From Takakia lepidozioides (lineage: Eukaryota > Streptophyta > Takakiopsida > Takakiales > Takakiaceae), in NCBI GenBank assembly GCA_030704615.1, contig CM060732.1, positions 8,680,001 through 8,744,000 on the forward strand: a DNA stretch of 64,000 bases, given 5' to 3'. The position numbers and the translations under genes are program-made. A model generated the notes under the pieces. The model saw only the letters and a list, made by a program, of their open reading frames with translations, made no database searches and had not been told where the DNA came from. This document shows, piece after piece, positions 20,730 through 33,429 of the stretch; the first letter of the stretch is position 1; each line of letters begins with the position of its first letter.

Positions 20730-23330
20730 TGTGTACCCACTAGTATCGCTGGTGCTCGCACCGACACTCCCCTCAGCAACTGGTGGCACCTCCGTGATGA
20801 AAACTCACAACCACACCTGTTGTAAACCTGTCTCTAATCCCCCTCTCCATAAGGTAATCGGGTAGAGAACCTGTTGCGGCCTATGGCTTAGACTAGTACT
20901 AGGTTCGTAACATAAACCTGCACGTGCACCCTGCACCTGCATCCACTGCAAGCACTCATATGGTCTGCTGGTCATCAACCCAGCCTCACCATAAGAGAAA
21001 CAATGATGGTCTGACTGGTCATCACCCCAGCCTCACCACCGACAACACGCTCTAGGATTGGCCGGTGATCAAATCTGGACCAACCTCCTATGAAAACAAG
21101 CGCCCACACAAAACTGACATGGCGCACAGTCAAGCATGCAGGTGTGGGGGGGATCCAAACACAAGAAAATCAAGAGAGTAACTCCCCCACACCAAAAAAA
21201 AACACTCCACAGTGTCGCTCCTGCAAGACACCCCAGCCCACACCCGGACTGACTTTTGCCTCCACCTACGGAAAGGTTTTGGCCTACAGAGAGGGTGGAA
21301 GACTACCGGGAAGAGAGACTAAAGCAATTCCTAATCCCGGAATGCTCTCAACCCACTAATCTCCCCCTATCTCTAAACGCTCTTGCTATGACCAACAGAC
21401 AGGACTACCTTCCAGGATCTCTCAAATAACTCTCCAAGAGCCCTCAAGATGTCTCTCAAACAATCTCACTAAAGCCCCCAAAGCCTGTACAATTGGACTC
21501 CAAATAGTCCACCAAGGCCCCAAGAGCCTGCCAAATCTTGGCCCTCAAGGACCCCAAATAGTCCTTCAAACAGTCGCCAAAGTCTCCTTAAGCTCGCCAA
21601 ATATTGGCCTCCAAGGACCCCAATATTCCTCCAAACAGTCCTCCAAACACCCCTTCAAGTGCTCTTCAAATGTCTTACAAAATTTCCTCAAAGGACCCCC
21701 CAAAGATCCTCCAAAGGCAATACTCCTACCATACACTTTTAATGAAAACGTATGGTAGGCAAAGTCTCTCCACTTGTATCCATACACTGTTTACAAAAGT
21801 GTATGGTGGAGCAGAGGGAGCCCATACTCTGTTCAAAAAATGTATGTTGGGCAGAGGGGGCCCATACACTGTTTACGAAAGTGTATATTGGGCAGAGGGG
21901 CCCATACTCTGTTCACAAAAGTGTATGTTGGGCAGAGGGAGCCCATACATAGTTTCTTGAAGTGTATGGAGACTAGGGTTTTTAGAGTTTAGTAAGAAAC
22001 ACCTTCTTCATGGTATCTTCCCCCCTAACATGCATGCAAGATTGCATTATCTTACCTTGCAATGCATTCATCCCAAATTAACAAGGTTCTCTTGATCTCC
22101 TTGGAACTCATAGCAAGCTAATGTGCCCAATGACAAGCGCCAAGCCTTGCTTCAATTTGAATTTTGTATTCCATCTCCATGTGCTTTCCCTTGCATGGGC
22201 TAGTCACACACACTTCCACCTCTTGACCTAGGTGTTGTCTTCATTCACCATAATGTGTATCCACACCTCTATTCAAGAGCTCATCTTTCTCAAACTTGAA
22301 GTCACAAGCCCTAAAGAGCATGCTCCACATAAGCATCACTTGCTTGATCAACCACCCACCACAAAACTTAAGCAAAAAGGGAATGAATACAAGAGCTTCA
22401 CCTTCCCCTTCCTTGTCTTGTCACATGCTAATGTATGGTTGAAGTTTCTAGGCATGCCTTGAGCCACAATCTCATTTCTTCTTGAAGACCACCTCCAATG
22501 ATCTCCCACATGTGCTCCAAGCTCTTCAATGCTCTAGGGGCTTGGTTTTACATCATCATGGATAGAATTTTCACCCACATGCTTCCCTTTGGGGTCATCT
22601 TGAGCTTCTTAATGCTCTCCAAGTGGTTGCTTTTGTTGTCTTCAAGCCCTAGCCTATGTAGCTCCTTGGCTTTTCTTCCACAACATGCATCACCTCATAC
22701 ACAAGGAATGAACTTGCTCACTTCACCTTCTAGCTCTCCTCAAGCTTGAATTGGAAGCCACACTTGGAAAGCATGCTCCACACATACGCCACTTGCTTGG
22801 TCAACCACTTGCTTCACCAAGAGCAATCCAAGATTTCATAGAACTAGCAAAAGCACTCCCTTCTAGCGCCGCCTTCGCTTGCTTGTTTGTCAACCAAATG
22901 AAACCTCACTTGGCTTCATTTCACCATGGATAGAACAACCACTTCTTAGCTTCTTTTGAGCTACTCAATGCTCCTCAAGCTACCCTTGTTGTACTCCTTC
23001 TATGGTGTTTCCAACCCAAGCATGTGCCGCTCTTTGGCTTCTCTTTCACACCATGAACAACTAGAGCTTGCTCTTGAAACCCTAGTGTCTATCTTCTCCA
23101 CACACAAGACGCTTATCTTATGATGCAAGAGCACTTTTCCAAGCTCTCCACCTCTATAGAGAAAAGTAATGCTTCTCAAACCCTAACATCCATGTTCTCC
23201 ATGCCACAAGGATTTTTCTTTGCAACACCTACAACACCTTGCAACACAAGAGCTCTATACCAAGCTCTCTTCAACACACAAGTGCTAAACTAACCCTTAC
23301 ACTCCGCATTCACAAGCATAAGGAGATCTT
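20730..23330 (-). other. Retroelement 5' leader and gag upstream region
   Basis: Between the gag fragment and the 5' LTR lies about 2.6 kb rich in CT/CA with many short direct similarities (CTCCAAG, CCTCAAG words). No open frame has a recognisable domain. It may be a long untranslated leader plus decayed gag. Confidence 0.4.
21720..21975. repeat. Tandem repeat of about 55-60 bp in the retroelement leader
   Basis: Five degenerate units read CCATACACTGTTTACAAAAG followed by TGTATGTTGGGCAGAGGGAG. Each unit carries the inverted words CATACAC and GTGTATG, so each can fold. Confidence 0.85.
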
Positions 23331-23337
23331 CTTGTAG

Positions 23338-23704
23338 TGATAATGGAAGTGAACACACAATGGAAACACTCCACTCATGAATCCACTCAATCACATAAAC
23401 TAAGTCAAGCCAAGGGCACCTTTGCTAAAGGAATCCACCCTACAAAGCCCTCACCACACTCCTTCTCAATACCTAGAGCTATGGAGGTGGGAGAGGCTCA
23501 TGGAGGCTCAACTACAAGAAGATGAGCCTCTTCAACCCTCACAAGGGGAAAACCCATCCCCATGTTCCAAGTGAGGCTTAATACCTCACTTGGCATATGT
23601 GACCAAATGAAGTCCCAACACACAAAATGCACATATAAATATCCAAAATGTCTTAGTTAACTAGAAGTAGGTAATTCTAGTTAACCATGACTAAAACCAT
23701 GACA
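23338..23704 (-). repeat. Right LTR (5' LTR of the minus-strand Ty3 element)
   Basis: 367 bp, TG...CA, partner of 14243-14592. It contains an extra 17 bp that completes a GTGAGG...CCTCAC inverted pair, so the left LTR probably lost it. The sequence just inside reads CTACAAGAAGATCTCC in element orientation. Confidence 0.9.
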
Positions 23705-23867
23705 GAATTTTCAAGTACTTGTGGTCGTTGGAAACTCGCGAAAAATAGCAAAGTGGGCTTTCTTGCAACAATGATTGGCCCTTCATTTGTCATTTGTGCA
23801 CAGGGACATAAATATAAATTGGGTTTTTTTTTTCAAATATGACATTAACACAATATTGTTTGTAAGA

Positions 23868-23985
23868 TCCTTGAGATCTTCCAAACTGCGGGGCTTCTAG
23901 CCACGATTTTGGTACCGTTGGAAAGCCCTCAATGAATAGGGATGCACCAACTTGGTTTCATAAAATTTGGACCTACCGGCCGAGG
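23868..23985 (+). repeat. Dispersed repeat flanking the Ty3 element, right copy
   Basis: Partner of 14029-14135: CTTGAGATCTTCCAAACTGC and TTTGGTACCGTTGGAAAGCC. No coding function assigned. Confidence 0.5.
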
Positions 23986-24453
23986 TCTGTTTTTAAATGA
24001 ATGCATTTGATATAATATAAAGACATACATATATATATTTGAGGGTATTTTTTAATGATTGAAAAAGGGAACATACATTCAGAAGGGGGGTGTTTTTTAA
24101 AAATTGCAAATTTTTGTATATTTATAGGTGAGGGTTTTATAATCTTCAAAAAGTATGTACAGAGGGGGTATAAATTATCCCAGGACACATATACATGGTA
24201 TTTTTTATTACCCGGCACACGCACGTGATACGCACATTTTATAAAGAGTGCACCCCCCAGGGGCTAGCTGTACGTCTTTAGCCTCTTCTTCCTTCAATCA
24301 TCAGACCAAGCCAATCTGGGTTTATTAAAGGGAGATACATTATGGATAACCCATACTTCTACCCTACTGCAAATGCAAACATTCGCTGAAACCTTCTTAA
24401 GAAAGAAACAGGTTCCTTCAAAATAGCCAAAAAGAGGGGGCTTCAGAACCTTC

Positions 24454-25235
24454 TCACTTAGAACAAGCAGTACCATGTGCAGCAGTATGCTTTGTATCTT
24501 CTCCAAATCCTGCACTCAGACCTGCACTGAAGACAAAACCAAAGGAGGAAGATGACAATATACTTATTGGAAAACAAACAATAGCACATCAACCGGGGTA
24601 CAAATGAATCACATAAAAAACCAAACACATTCGTAAATTACTACTGAATTGGGCACAAAAAGGCATCTAGCCTTGAGAATGCACGACACACTTTTGGGGA
24701 ACAACGACATGACTGCACTTACCAGTTGACAGCTGGCCTTTCTTCGCACAAGTGCTCACAGACCTTCAGTGCCTTGCCAAGTCTCAAATACATACAGACA
24801 AGCATCTTGAATGGAGATAACCAAAGGGCCTGTAATCATCTCAATGGTTTTTCGTTCTATAATCAGGCAGCCTAGAACTACCAGCAGCAATACTGATTGC
24901 TGCCCCAACCCAACAACCCAAACCAAACCAAACCCAACAACCCTAGTATAGAGGTTAGAGCCCTTTGCATTGAAGTAAGACTTTCAAGAGGCCATTGTCA
25001 TGAGTTAACATTGTTAGGCTTACTGTAGTAGCACTATATGTGGTTTGGAAAGCTCAATTATTTGACATAGCTGTAAACAAACCCTTTATTAGACTCTGCT
25101 TGGCATAGCTAGAGAGAGAAGAGAAACTGACCAATCTCCTTTAACAGGGTGGCATCAGGCTCGGAAGGAGGACGATCAAACTTTCCACTTTGATCAGATC
25201 CAGATTCACATCTTGCCTCTCTAGGGCAGCCACTG
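24454..25235 (-). CDS. Possible small spliced host gene, unidentified
   Basis: Minus-strand exon candidates: about 25132-25235, ending with donor GTCAGT, with a frame containing CESCGGSGCPREARCESG; 24723-24829, after a TTACAG acceptor and before a GTAAGT donor, with frames reading FKMLVCMYLRLGKALKVCEH or, in another phase, PLVISIQDACLYVFETWQG; and 24454-24526, ending in TGA. Good splice sites and protein-like composition suggest a real gene, but phase continuity across all three exons could not be settled and I recognise no family. The region from the right LTR to here is otherwise empty. Confidence 0.3.
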
Positions 25236-25239
25236 CCAC

Positions 25240-26820
25240 CACAGCTTTCACAATCTTTTCACAACAATCTCTGCCAAAATTCGCTGACACCTGCAACCCA
25301 GAATGCCAACCAACCCCGGGGTCAGTCCTGTAGGAATGTTGGCCGTAGCTTTTGGGCTAGTCATGTCATGGATTAATATAATCCAGGTTGCAACTGTTTC
25401 AAATAGATCTGAATGAAAGAGAAGCAGAGTTCCATCATGGACTTCCATTATCGTGCTCATTGAGTTCCATCATGGAGTGAGTGTTGCCACAAACCTGGCT
25501 TACAACTTTCACATGGGGTTATAGTCCTTAAGGCTCCTGCTTTACCAAGGCATGCACTTACCAGCAATCACGGGCCCGGAATCTGGACAAGGTATCATTG
25601 GACAGTAATGAGGTCATATGGTACAACAAAAGGCAGCATCCATCAACCTGCCAACTCTATGGCAACCCATCAAGTACCATCTATCATGCAATGTTGGGAC
25701 GGAGCTAATGTGATTTACTAGGCTGACTTGGTACAAATCTCAGAGACATGTCTTGAAAGTCACCATCCCCTTTTGAACTACATGTGTTAAATCTTACTAA
25801 ATTTCTATTTGAACCTAAACTTGTCAATTCATAGAACAAAATAGGAAGCCATGTTCGATTTATGGTGGATGTCACCTTGGATGTCAAAATATCTTTTCCT
25901 TTGTTTGTCCGCCATTTTGATATCAGAATTTCGACAATAACGTCGTTCTCATCGGTGAGGAGTAGCTCTGAGCAAAGACGAGCTAATGACTTGTACGTGC
26001 AATGGAATCCTTGGAAGCCTCGGTTCAGCATAACGCATTATAACAAACTGGGTCTCTCTTGCCACAACCCCTAGTCGTGACTTGGTGGAGAACTCTCCTT
26101 TAGTATAAGACCAGTAGATTGACAGGTGCAGAGGTTCAAACATTGCTGGGTGCCACAAACAAAGGAGAAGAGAGATTTGCAAACCTTCCTGGAAGTCACG
26201 GAGTCACGAAAGTCACGGAAAAAGGCCTTGACAGCAGCTCTGGTGGTGCAAGCAGCAGCCCCACGTAGATGCTTCTCTCTGCCCTCCTCTTATCTTCATT
26301 GAGCCATGGCTACACCCCACATTCATCTCTCAAACCCCCATCTCTCTCTCTCTCCCTCTCTCAGTTTCTCTCTCCCTCATAAGCTACAGAAAACAAAGTA
26401 TTATGAGTACATCTTTCTCTCATATGTACAGAAAATTCTTTCTCATTCGACAGAGGAAAATCATGTCATGATATCCCACAACTACTCAAATTTGAAATCA
26501 CAAGATCAGCTGTGCACTTCATATTGAGGACGACAACACCTTTCATGAGATCCTCCAGTCATGCCTCCATTCCTGAGACAACTACTGTGTTACCTGTGAA
26601 CTGAAGGCACAAGCTGGTCATAAAGACCTTTTTAAGTCTCTCAAAACAGCAGGGAAAAATCTTTGATCCTCCTGTATTCGGTGCCTTAGTTCCTTGAAAT
26701 ATGCTTAAGAGAGTAATTCTGGATATTTTAAGATTGAACTACATAGACAAGATAGAGCACATTCTAGTTCCAAGAGCATTCTCCAAGACTTTGTTTTGAA
26801 GGCTTTAGTGCAATTGGAAT
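25240..26820. other. No gene recognised
   Basis: Contains a CT microsatellite near 26340-26375 and one copy (about 26391-26440) of a dispersed AAACAAAGT(A/T)TTATGAGTAC repeat that also occurs near 28168-28235 and 34519-34542. A 108-codon minus-strand frame near 25705-26031 has no recognisable domain. The right part probably includes the 3' UTR of the TRM112-like gene. Confidence 0.4.
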
Positions 26821-26828
26821 CCTAAGCT

Positions 26829-27826
26829 CTAGACTTCATCTTCATGTAGCAACATGTTGGGAACTCCTTTACTGACTGGAAATCTCCGCCCTGTCTCTGG
26901 GCATATCAAAGCACCCTCCTCCAAATGCACCTGTTTGCACCACATACAACACCTCTCTCTGAGAACCTTGTTATGAAGCTCAAGTCCAGAAAGATGTAAA
27001 GTGACATCAAAATGCCGGCCTCGTTGTTGGGGGAATCATCTCGACCCTCCCACCCCCATCCGAGAAAATGTGGAGTTCGAGTATTGGGGGAGACGCCAGC
27101 ACCGTTAAAAGCAGATAAACAGTGACTACCTCCTCACCGTGTTGGTTAGAGTCTGGTTTCTTTGCTCTGAAACTGACAGATTGAAAATGCTTTACACAGA
27201 TTGTTTAGGAAATATTACTTCTAGAGTTGTGCAGTGCATATCATTAATGATATCAATGCCAGCCCATAAGTCAACAATTAATTTCCTTAACCAGATACCT
27301 ATCGGCTATGCACAATCCATATGGTTGTCGGACACAGACATACACTAGTGGGCCACAATAAGGTTCGTATCAGATGGGGACTATGGGCCGAAGGGCAGGC
27401 CATGCCAACAGTTGCAGCGATGGATCCCCAAGGACATCTCTTTTTTCCTGAGCATAACACTTACAGAGGTATTAATAGTCAGGTGCAGAGTGCCCTGCAG
27501 GACGCCATCTGCCCGCCTCCCCAACGCCCCCCACCGTTCTTCTTTTCCGTCTGTCTGTATGGATGGCAAAGGTCTACAGAACCAGATGATGGGTTCTCAA
27601 GAACGAGAGGGTTCAAATAAACACACCACTAGCTGGGTAAGGCACTATTGTGCCCCAAATATGGCTCCTGCTAGTTTGACGTCTAACAAGAAATTTCACC
27701 AAAGCAGCAGGTAATACACAGAAACTAGACTGCTACCTCAAGCAGAGCGTGGTGGAATTTGTGGAGGAACTCTTCGTCCTCTAGCATTGTCGGCTCAACC
27801 TGCTTGGGGAGTTCGGTCAGCCCCAG
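26829..27826 (-). CDS. TRM112: TRM112-like methyltransferase activator, C-terminal two exons
   Basis: Exon 27826-27737 (acceptor GTGTAG, donor GTAGCA) encodes 30 residues including TELPKQVEPTMLEDEEFLHK and FHHALLE. After an 806-bp intron, exon 26930-26829 (acceptor AACAG) encodes VHLEEGALICPETGRRFPVS then KGVPNMLLHEDEV and TAG. Both exons keep phase 0 and match the conserved C-terminus of eukaryotic TRM112, a zinc-containing small partner that stabilises several tRNA, rRNA and eRF1 methyltransferases. The N-terminal exons (MRLLTHN-type start) were not found up to 29 kb, so the gene is either continued by distant exons or truncated. No stop or frameshift in what remains. Confidence 0.85.
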
Positions 27827-27829
27827 CTA

Positions 27830-29070
27830 CACACCCCTCCACCCACTCAAATTTGGTAGCCTGGCCAAATCTTTTGCATCTACAAGGTACTCCTTAGGGC
27901 AAGTCACAAAATTCAATAGACGTGCATTCAATATAAAACCATTTCCGCAGGGCACAAATTTGGCGTGGTCTCCTGTAGGGGTGTTGAGAGTGTAATACCA
28001 ACGTCGCTTTCAGCTACTATCACCCAATTTGCCAGTTATCTTTTGCCCAATACCAAGTAGTATCCGAGGTACTATCTACTCCAAATCAATTTCAGGTTCA
28101 TGTTTCAGGTCTGCCAGGGTAAAGCTCGAGTTGGCAGATGGGGAAGGAGAGAGCATGGAAGAACAGACATCTTTCTCTCATATGAGTACAGAAAACAAAG
28201 TTTTATGAGTACAAATATCTCTCATATGTTCATTGCACAACGCATTACACCATGTTTGTCAGATCGATCTGCCACACATGCATAACGACAAGATACACCT
28301 GCACTGCTCAAAGGACCGCTCTCCCAGAGTCACCGCTCAAAGCACCGCATGCAAGAGAGACGTCCGCCGGGACGGTCACAAATCTTCAGGACGCACAGCT
28401 GCATAGATATGCACAAGTACAAAGAGCACAACCCGTTCCCGAGCAGACTCGCTTCAAGATGGTGCCTAGAGAACGGCATTGAGAGGTAGAGAGCAGAATG
28501 TGAAGTCGTAATAGGTAGAGCACCTTAAGTTTCTCAACAATGCCTGTACTCGCTGCATGCAACTGTCGGCAGCCCCTGTTCGTAGGATAAGGGGTAGTCC
28601 GCTACCTGCGGAGTGCCAGAGAGAGACGTGTGAGGGGCCTGGATGGCGCCTCGCATGGAGAAGCTGGAAAGCCCGGCGAACAGCGCCCTCCTCACGAATG
28701 CCCCCGCAAGATACGATGAGCGTCTCAAGAGCGCCTAGAGTTGATGCGCGCGCGAGGCCACGGATTGCGTTGAGCACGCAACTGAGAGCTTGCAGCAGAG
28801 AGCTTGCCGCGGGTGAACGATGGCGCAAAAACGAGGGAAACTTGACAATGATGGTGCGAAACCCAAAGCCTACGTGACAATCGCATGTAGCACTTCCGCT
28901 TCAAAGGTGCAAGTGGAGACACTCTTTTCCCTGGCAATCAGCCATTGCCAACGTACCACTGTGGGTGCCAAGGTGTACTTTTTTTTATTGCGCAAGTAGG
29001 AGGTCTCTTTAGTGTAACAACCAAGAACGGGCAGAATTCAAGAAAACAAAACTCGCGGCCTTCTTAAGGG
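27830..29070. other. Upstream of TRM112 exons; no exon identified
   Basis: Holds the dispersed repeat AAACAAAGTTTTATGAGTAC (about 28168-28235) and a GC-rich patch (28540-28830) with a 120-codon minus-strand open frame of no known family. A TRM112 first exon would be expected here on the minus strand but was not recognised. Confidence 0.4.
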
Positions 29071-29074
29071 CCCA

Positions 29075-29616
29075 TTAAACTTCTAATGGGGCAAGTTTTG
29101 TTCCAGTTGACTTGCAGATAAAGTGGCTGCAGTTCGTGGCTGCAGTTCTGTCCAGATTGGTTTGGCTTGCTTGAAGCATAAGGAAAGTGTCATCTACATA
29201 CATGGACTCCCTGATATAGGCATGTTGGTGAGTTATGTAACTAGTGATTCTAAGACCCAGAATCTGCCTGTCTGCCTGTAGCATGTATCCCAGCGTATCG
29301 GCCGCAATAATGAAGAGGAAAGGAGCCAGGGGGCAGCCCTGATGGACAGAACAATGAAGGTTGAATGGCTTTGACACGGAGCCATTGATAATTACCCTGT
29401 TGGTTGAGCCGCTCAGTAAATGTGAACCCACTGGCAGAACGAGGGAGGCAAACCAATCTTGGCCAGGGTGCCCATCAGGAAAGGCCTTTCTACCCTGTCA
29501 AACGTTTTTTCAAAGTCTAGTAGAATCAGGGCAATAGCCTGCTGGGTTTGAAGGGCGTGGTGAGGAAGCTCTTGTGCTAGAAGGGGGCTGCATATTGTGG
29601 TGTCATGTCTAGACAA
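29075..29616 (-). pseudogene. LINE reverse transcriptase, central fragment
   Basis: The minus-strand translation contains ALILLDFEKTFDRVERPFLM (first catalytic Asp region), IGLPPSFCQWVHIY, then after a frame change VIINGSVSKPFNLHCSVHQG, CPLAPFLFIIAADTLGYML and YVDDTFLMLQAS, the catalytic x-DD block. This is a non-LTR reverse transcriptase of L1 type with a frameshift near 29420 and no continuing thumb or endonuclease, so inactive. Confidence 0.88.
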
Positions 29617-29619
29617 GAA

Positions 29620-30060
29620 AGAAATTGTAGTGGGAGAGGAGGAACCCCCAGGAACACGATGCTAACCGCCTCATCAGCCAGCCATGTCCCAGAGGGGGCG
29701 CTCACGACTCTTCCTCCCCCATCTTCCTGCCCCCTCTATTGTCATATGTTGATAATATGTGAAGCCATTATCAGCCATTATCAGCCATTATCATATTATA
29801 CTCTCATTGATATGTATGATGGTCATCGGGGCCAGATTGTGCCTACAAGGGATTCCCCAAAGAACCCCCAAAGAGGGTCGAAACATACAAGGAGGACTTC
29901 CCCAGTGACGTTTGGCGTGTTCAATGGATCAGACCTAAATGCATTTTGGGTGCGATTTCTGCTGCATTCAGTGTATGTATATTATAGAGCGCGTTTTTTG
30001 TTGATGTATCCTACATGATGTTCATGCTTTATCTTCCTACATAACTCTTTCCCACATGTT
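29620..30060. other. No gene recognised upstream of the CACTA gene
   Basis: Includes a three-fold CAGCCATTAT repeat near 29764-29790. Upstream exons of the following CACTA gene, whose first visible exon opens at a TTTGCAG acceptor, may lie here but were not identified. Confidence 0.35.
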
Positions 30061-30069
30061 GATTTGCAG

Positions 30070-32847
30070 GATGCAGTGAGAAAGAAGAAGGGAGTTGCTC
30101 CGGCAGGTGTCTTCAACCATCCCTCCCCACGTCTTCAACCAACCCCGGATGGAAGAGGCCCTCCCTCCTTTCCACCTAACACTGGTGCGTTTTATCCCCC
30201 TGGCATTCAGAGGTATGCACAGTATCAACAACAGACTGCTCATGTTCCAGCCACCCCTGAAATTCACCCGCCCTTTTCTCAGTCCTACAATGCAAACAGC
30301 CCGTCAGGGGAGAACCGGTCATGTGCAGGTCCAAGTAGTCCTGCAGTTCCGTGTGGGGCATTTCCGCAAACTGGGGAAGCACAACATGCTCCTATTCAGC
30401 ATGGGCACTACCACAAAGGTGTGTGGTACCCTCACCCCAACCCTCCCCCACCTGTGTATCCTCCCCAGGCAACGTATCCCAGAAGCCCCATGTATAGTGC
30501 GCCGCTGCATGGCCCTTATTCCAGGTAGCCCACAGCTTCACCCAATCGCACTACTTCGCGGCCTCTTCAATTCCCAAGCTCACCAGCTCCGAGCACAGGT
30601 TATGTTCCTGTCCACCCCACACCCCACGTTGGTGCGTGGCAGGATTCATGTCCGCCCGCAGGGCCCCATGTTGCAGGTTGTGAGGGAGGAGAGGAGGCCC
30701 GTGATTCCAATATTGACTCCAGATGCGCAACATTTGACTGGCAAGGACAGAGCCAATTTTTTGCGCAAGGCGAGGAGAGCAGACGGAAAGGGTTGAAGAA
30801 AACGGCTTGTGCAAATGTGGCTGCTGGGCAAAAGAGATTCATAGTTGCCTGTGGCAAAAATGGCCCATGTGGGGATGCACGGAATGACTGGCTGGCAGCC
30901 CTGCGAGGGCAATGCCAACGTGTGTTGGACTGTTCTGTGCCCATCCATCTTCAACCTCAAAGTCTAATTGACGAGGTGGGTGAACTATTAGCAGACGATT
31001 GGGAATATTTACCTCCTGGGATAACTGGTGCCCAACTTCGAACTAAGATTGGAGGCGTCATTAAATACCAGCGCATCAAATTGCTTAGAAAAGTGTACTC
31101 CCGTGGCAAACCTAAGCCCCACTATGTTGCGGACAAGACTTGGGCAGAATTAGTGAGGCATTGGAACACTCCCGAATGGCAAAAGAGTCGTGATAATGGC
31201 AAGCATGCACGGGGGCATGTTGGTACCCCTTCGAGATCTGGACGCAGTGGCCTTAACGGCGTTGAGGAACGTCTGGTAAATCTGTCTGTCTCATGACATT
31301 GCCAATATATTCAGGTAGTGAGGTGTCTTGTCATTTGTATCCTACTCTTAGAGGATGGCACTGACATTCCCATATCCTGTCCATGTGTAGGCTAAGACAA
31401 GTGGTCGTCCTCCACTTCTATCCGAAATTTCGGGGAGCAAGAATAGCAACAAGGGGTATGGTTCTGATTCAGCAGGGGCCACCCGTTCTGTAAGTAACTA
31501 ACCCACCTGCATGTGTAGCAATGATGTGCTTGTCAATTATTTATGGTTTTGCCTTCTTGTACATATGCCAATAAATTACCTCGCATGGCTAGTGCGATCG
31601 ATGTATTGAATCGTATTTGCACTCTATTTGTGGCAGGGCCTCGGAGCATTGGCTTCTCGGCTTGATGGCTTGGAAGGATGGAAACATACAATGGAGGCCA
31701 GCTCAATGGAGCACAAATTGGAATTGCAGGTAGTGAAATCCATGTTTGCCGCTGCAGTATCTAAGACAGAGAAGTTCAACATGGCATTGGCAGCGAGGCT
31801 TGGTTTGGACCTGCCGAGGGATGAATCTCCATCAGCATCAAGCATTGTGTGTGAGTTGTCGCCCCCTGTTCATGGTGTTGTCCCACCTGCGACTACTGTG
31901 GAAATGACAAGTGCAGGTGAGCAGCCTTCTAGCAGTGGAGGCAGTGGACAAAGGAAAGGGGGCAGTATTGTGGAAGAAGATGCCACAGGTGAGGACAACG
32001 TTCAGAACATGGCATGTGACGATCCTTGCCTTAATTATGGTGCCAATGATGACCTATCCCCCCTTATTGAGAAGGGAGTGCCTTTAGTGGAGGATCACAC
32101 CGGCAGTGAACTTAGACAGAGTGCCGAAGACATAGGGGCAGGGGCTAAGGGCACATGAGTGGTTATTGTTGGGGCAGGGAAGAACATTGATTCAACAACA
32201 AAATTGGCCGTTGTTCGGAAAGTAAGTACTCGTGTTCCTATATTCTTGTGCTGTTCCAAGTCGATTATGCAATACCTGCAGGCCGTTCATGAATTATGTG
32301 TACATGTGTGGGTTTCTATTGATTCAGAAGCCACCAAAGGAAATTGTTGCGGTGAAGATGACCAAGAAGTCCGCAAGACTTGCTGCCAGCAACGTTGTTG
32401 GGAGCCGTATGGGAAGCTTCAAACCACCGGCTCCAGTTGTAAGTTTTCCTTCGTGGAAGTACATCCGTATTTTGTTTGCAGGGCTATATGATGACATCTC
32501 GCATTTTCCCTGTCCACAACTGTTTCATGTGTATAACAAATGACAATGGCACACATTGGTGGTGTTGGTTGTTCCAGTTTCAGGTTGGTGACAAGGTCAC
32601 AATGTTTGACCCCAATGCACCCAAACGGAAGGCAGGCGTGGGCCATATATTGGGCATGTCGACTGACTGGCCGGCTTATGTCGTTCCTGCCGATTATCAT
32701 GTTGTCTCGGTTGAAGCAGTACATGGGGCAGATGTTGCTCTACCATACCCCAACAATGATGTTAGGCCTTCCGTTGTGATGCTTAGTGACACTGTAGGCA
32801 ACGTGGCCCTGTGGTCTGCCAAGTTCCTCAAACTGACCCAAACATGA
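30070..32847 (+). pseudogene. CACTA (En/Spm-type) transposon protein, Transposase_24-like
   Basis: Five exons with GT-AG borders, all in phase: 30070-31275, 31391-31489, 31637-32221, 32328-32438 and 32584-32847, 755 codons. The first third is proline-rich. The conserved block contains YVADKTWAELVRHWNTPEWQ and KSRDNGKHARGHVGTPSRSG, the pattern of the plant Ptta/En/Spm (Transposase_24) family. The last exon reads VGDKVTMFDPNAPKRKAG. Two in-frame stops interrupt it, TAG at 30526-30528 and TGA at 32156-32158, with otherwise open frames. Such proteins accompany the CACTA tnp2 transposase and may bind subterminal repeats; the exact role is inferred. Upstream exons are unknown. Confidence 0.75.
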
Positions 32848-33429
32848 GGTTCTGGGGGATCCTCAGTTTGAAGGCAATTTTGACTGAACGCCACTTCATA
32901 TCGATTTCACCTTTTCTTCGTGATTTTGCGCATCAATGTAGGATTTGTGGGGTTGTGATCAGCAGTGCAGACTCTGCAATACTTGCATGTTCAGACTAAA
33001 TTGTATTTGGGCAATGAAGGGCGTACCAAACTTTGAAGCACCCTTGCATCTGGTCATTCTTTTTGTTGTTCTGGCCATGCTTAGTCAATTCTTCATGTCA
33101 TGAGCAGGTTGTTGCCGTGGTGCTTTGGAATTGTGTTTATGTATAGGAGTCATATTTCACATGGACTGTGAAACTGACAGTGTGGACAGTATCACGATTT
33201 GTGATATGATCATGATGCCTGTGGATTAATTGTGCACACCATGACGTCACAGATATGTGAAATCAACCGTAGCTTGCCTGTGGCATCCTCCACATTTTTG
33301 TGGAATGACCTACAACATCAGCAGTAGAATATTTCACACCCACTATGGTATGCTCCACAGTTATGTGGAATGACCTACAGTATAGGCAGTAAAATACTCC
33401 ACACCCACTCCATGCAGATTACGCTACGT

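Noticed and set aside
25705-26031. 108-codon minus-strand frame as a gene
   Set aside because: No recognisable domain, no splice context, and composition like surrounding DNA.
27840-27990. Minus-strand frame (NGFILNARLLNFV...LPNLSGW) as the N-terminal half of TRM112
   Set aside because: Only scattered identities; it runs into a stop before the exon acceptor and lacks the expected start.
28466-28828. GC-rich 120-codon minus-strand frame as a host gene or the TRM112 first exon
   Set aside because: No motif of TRM112 or any family recognised; may be open by GC content.
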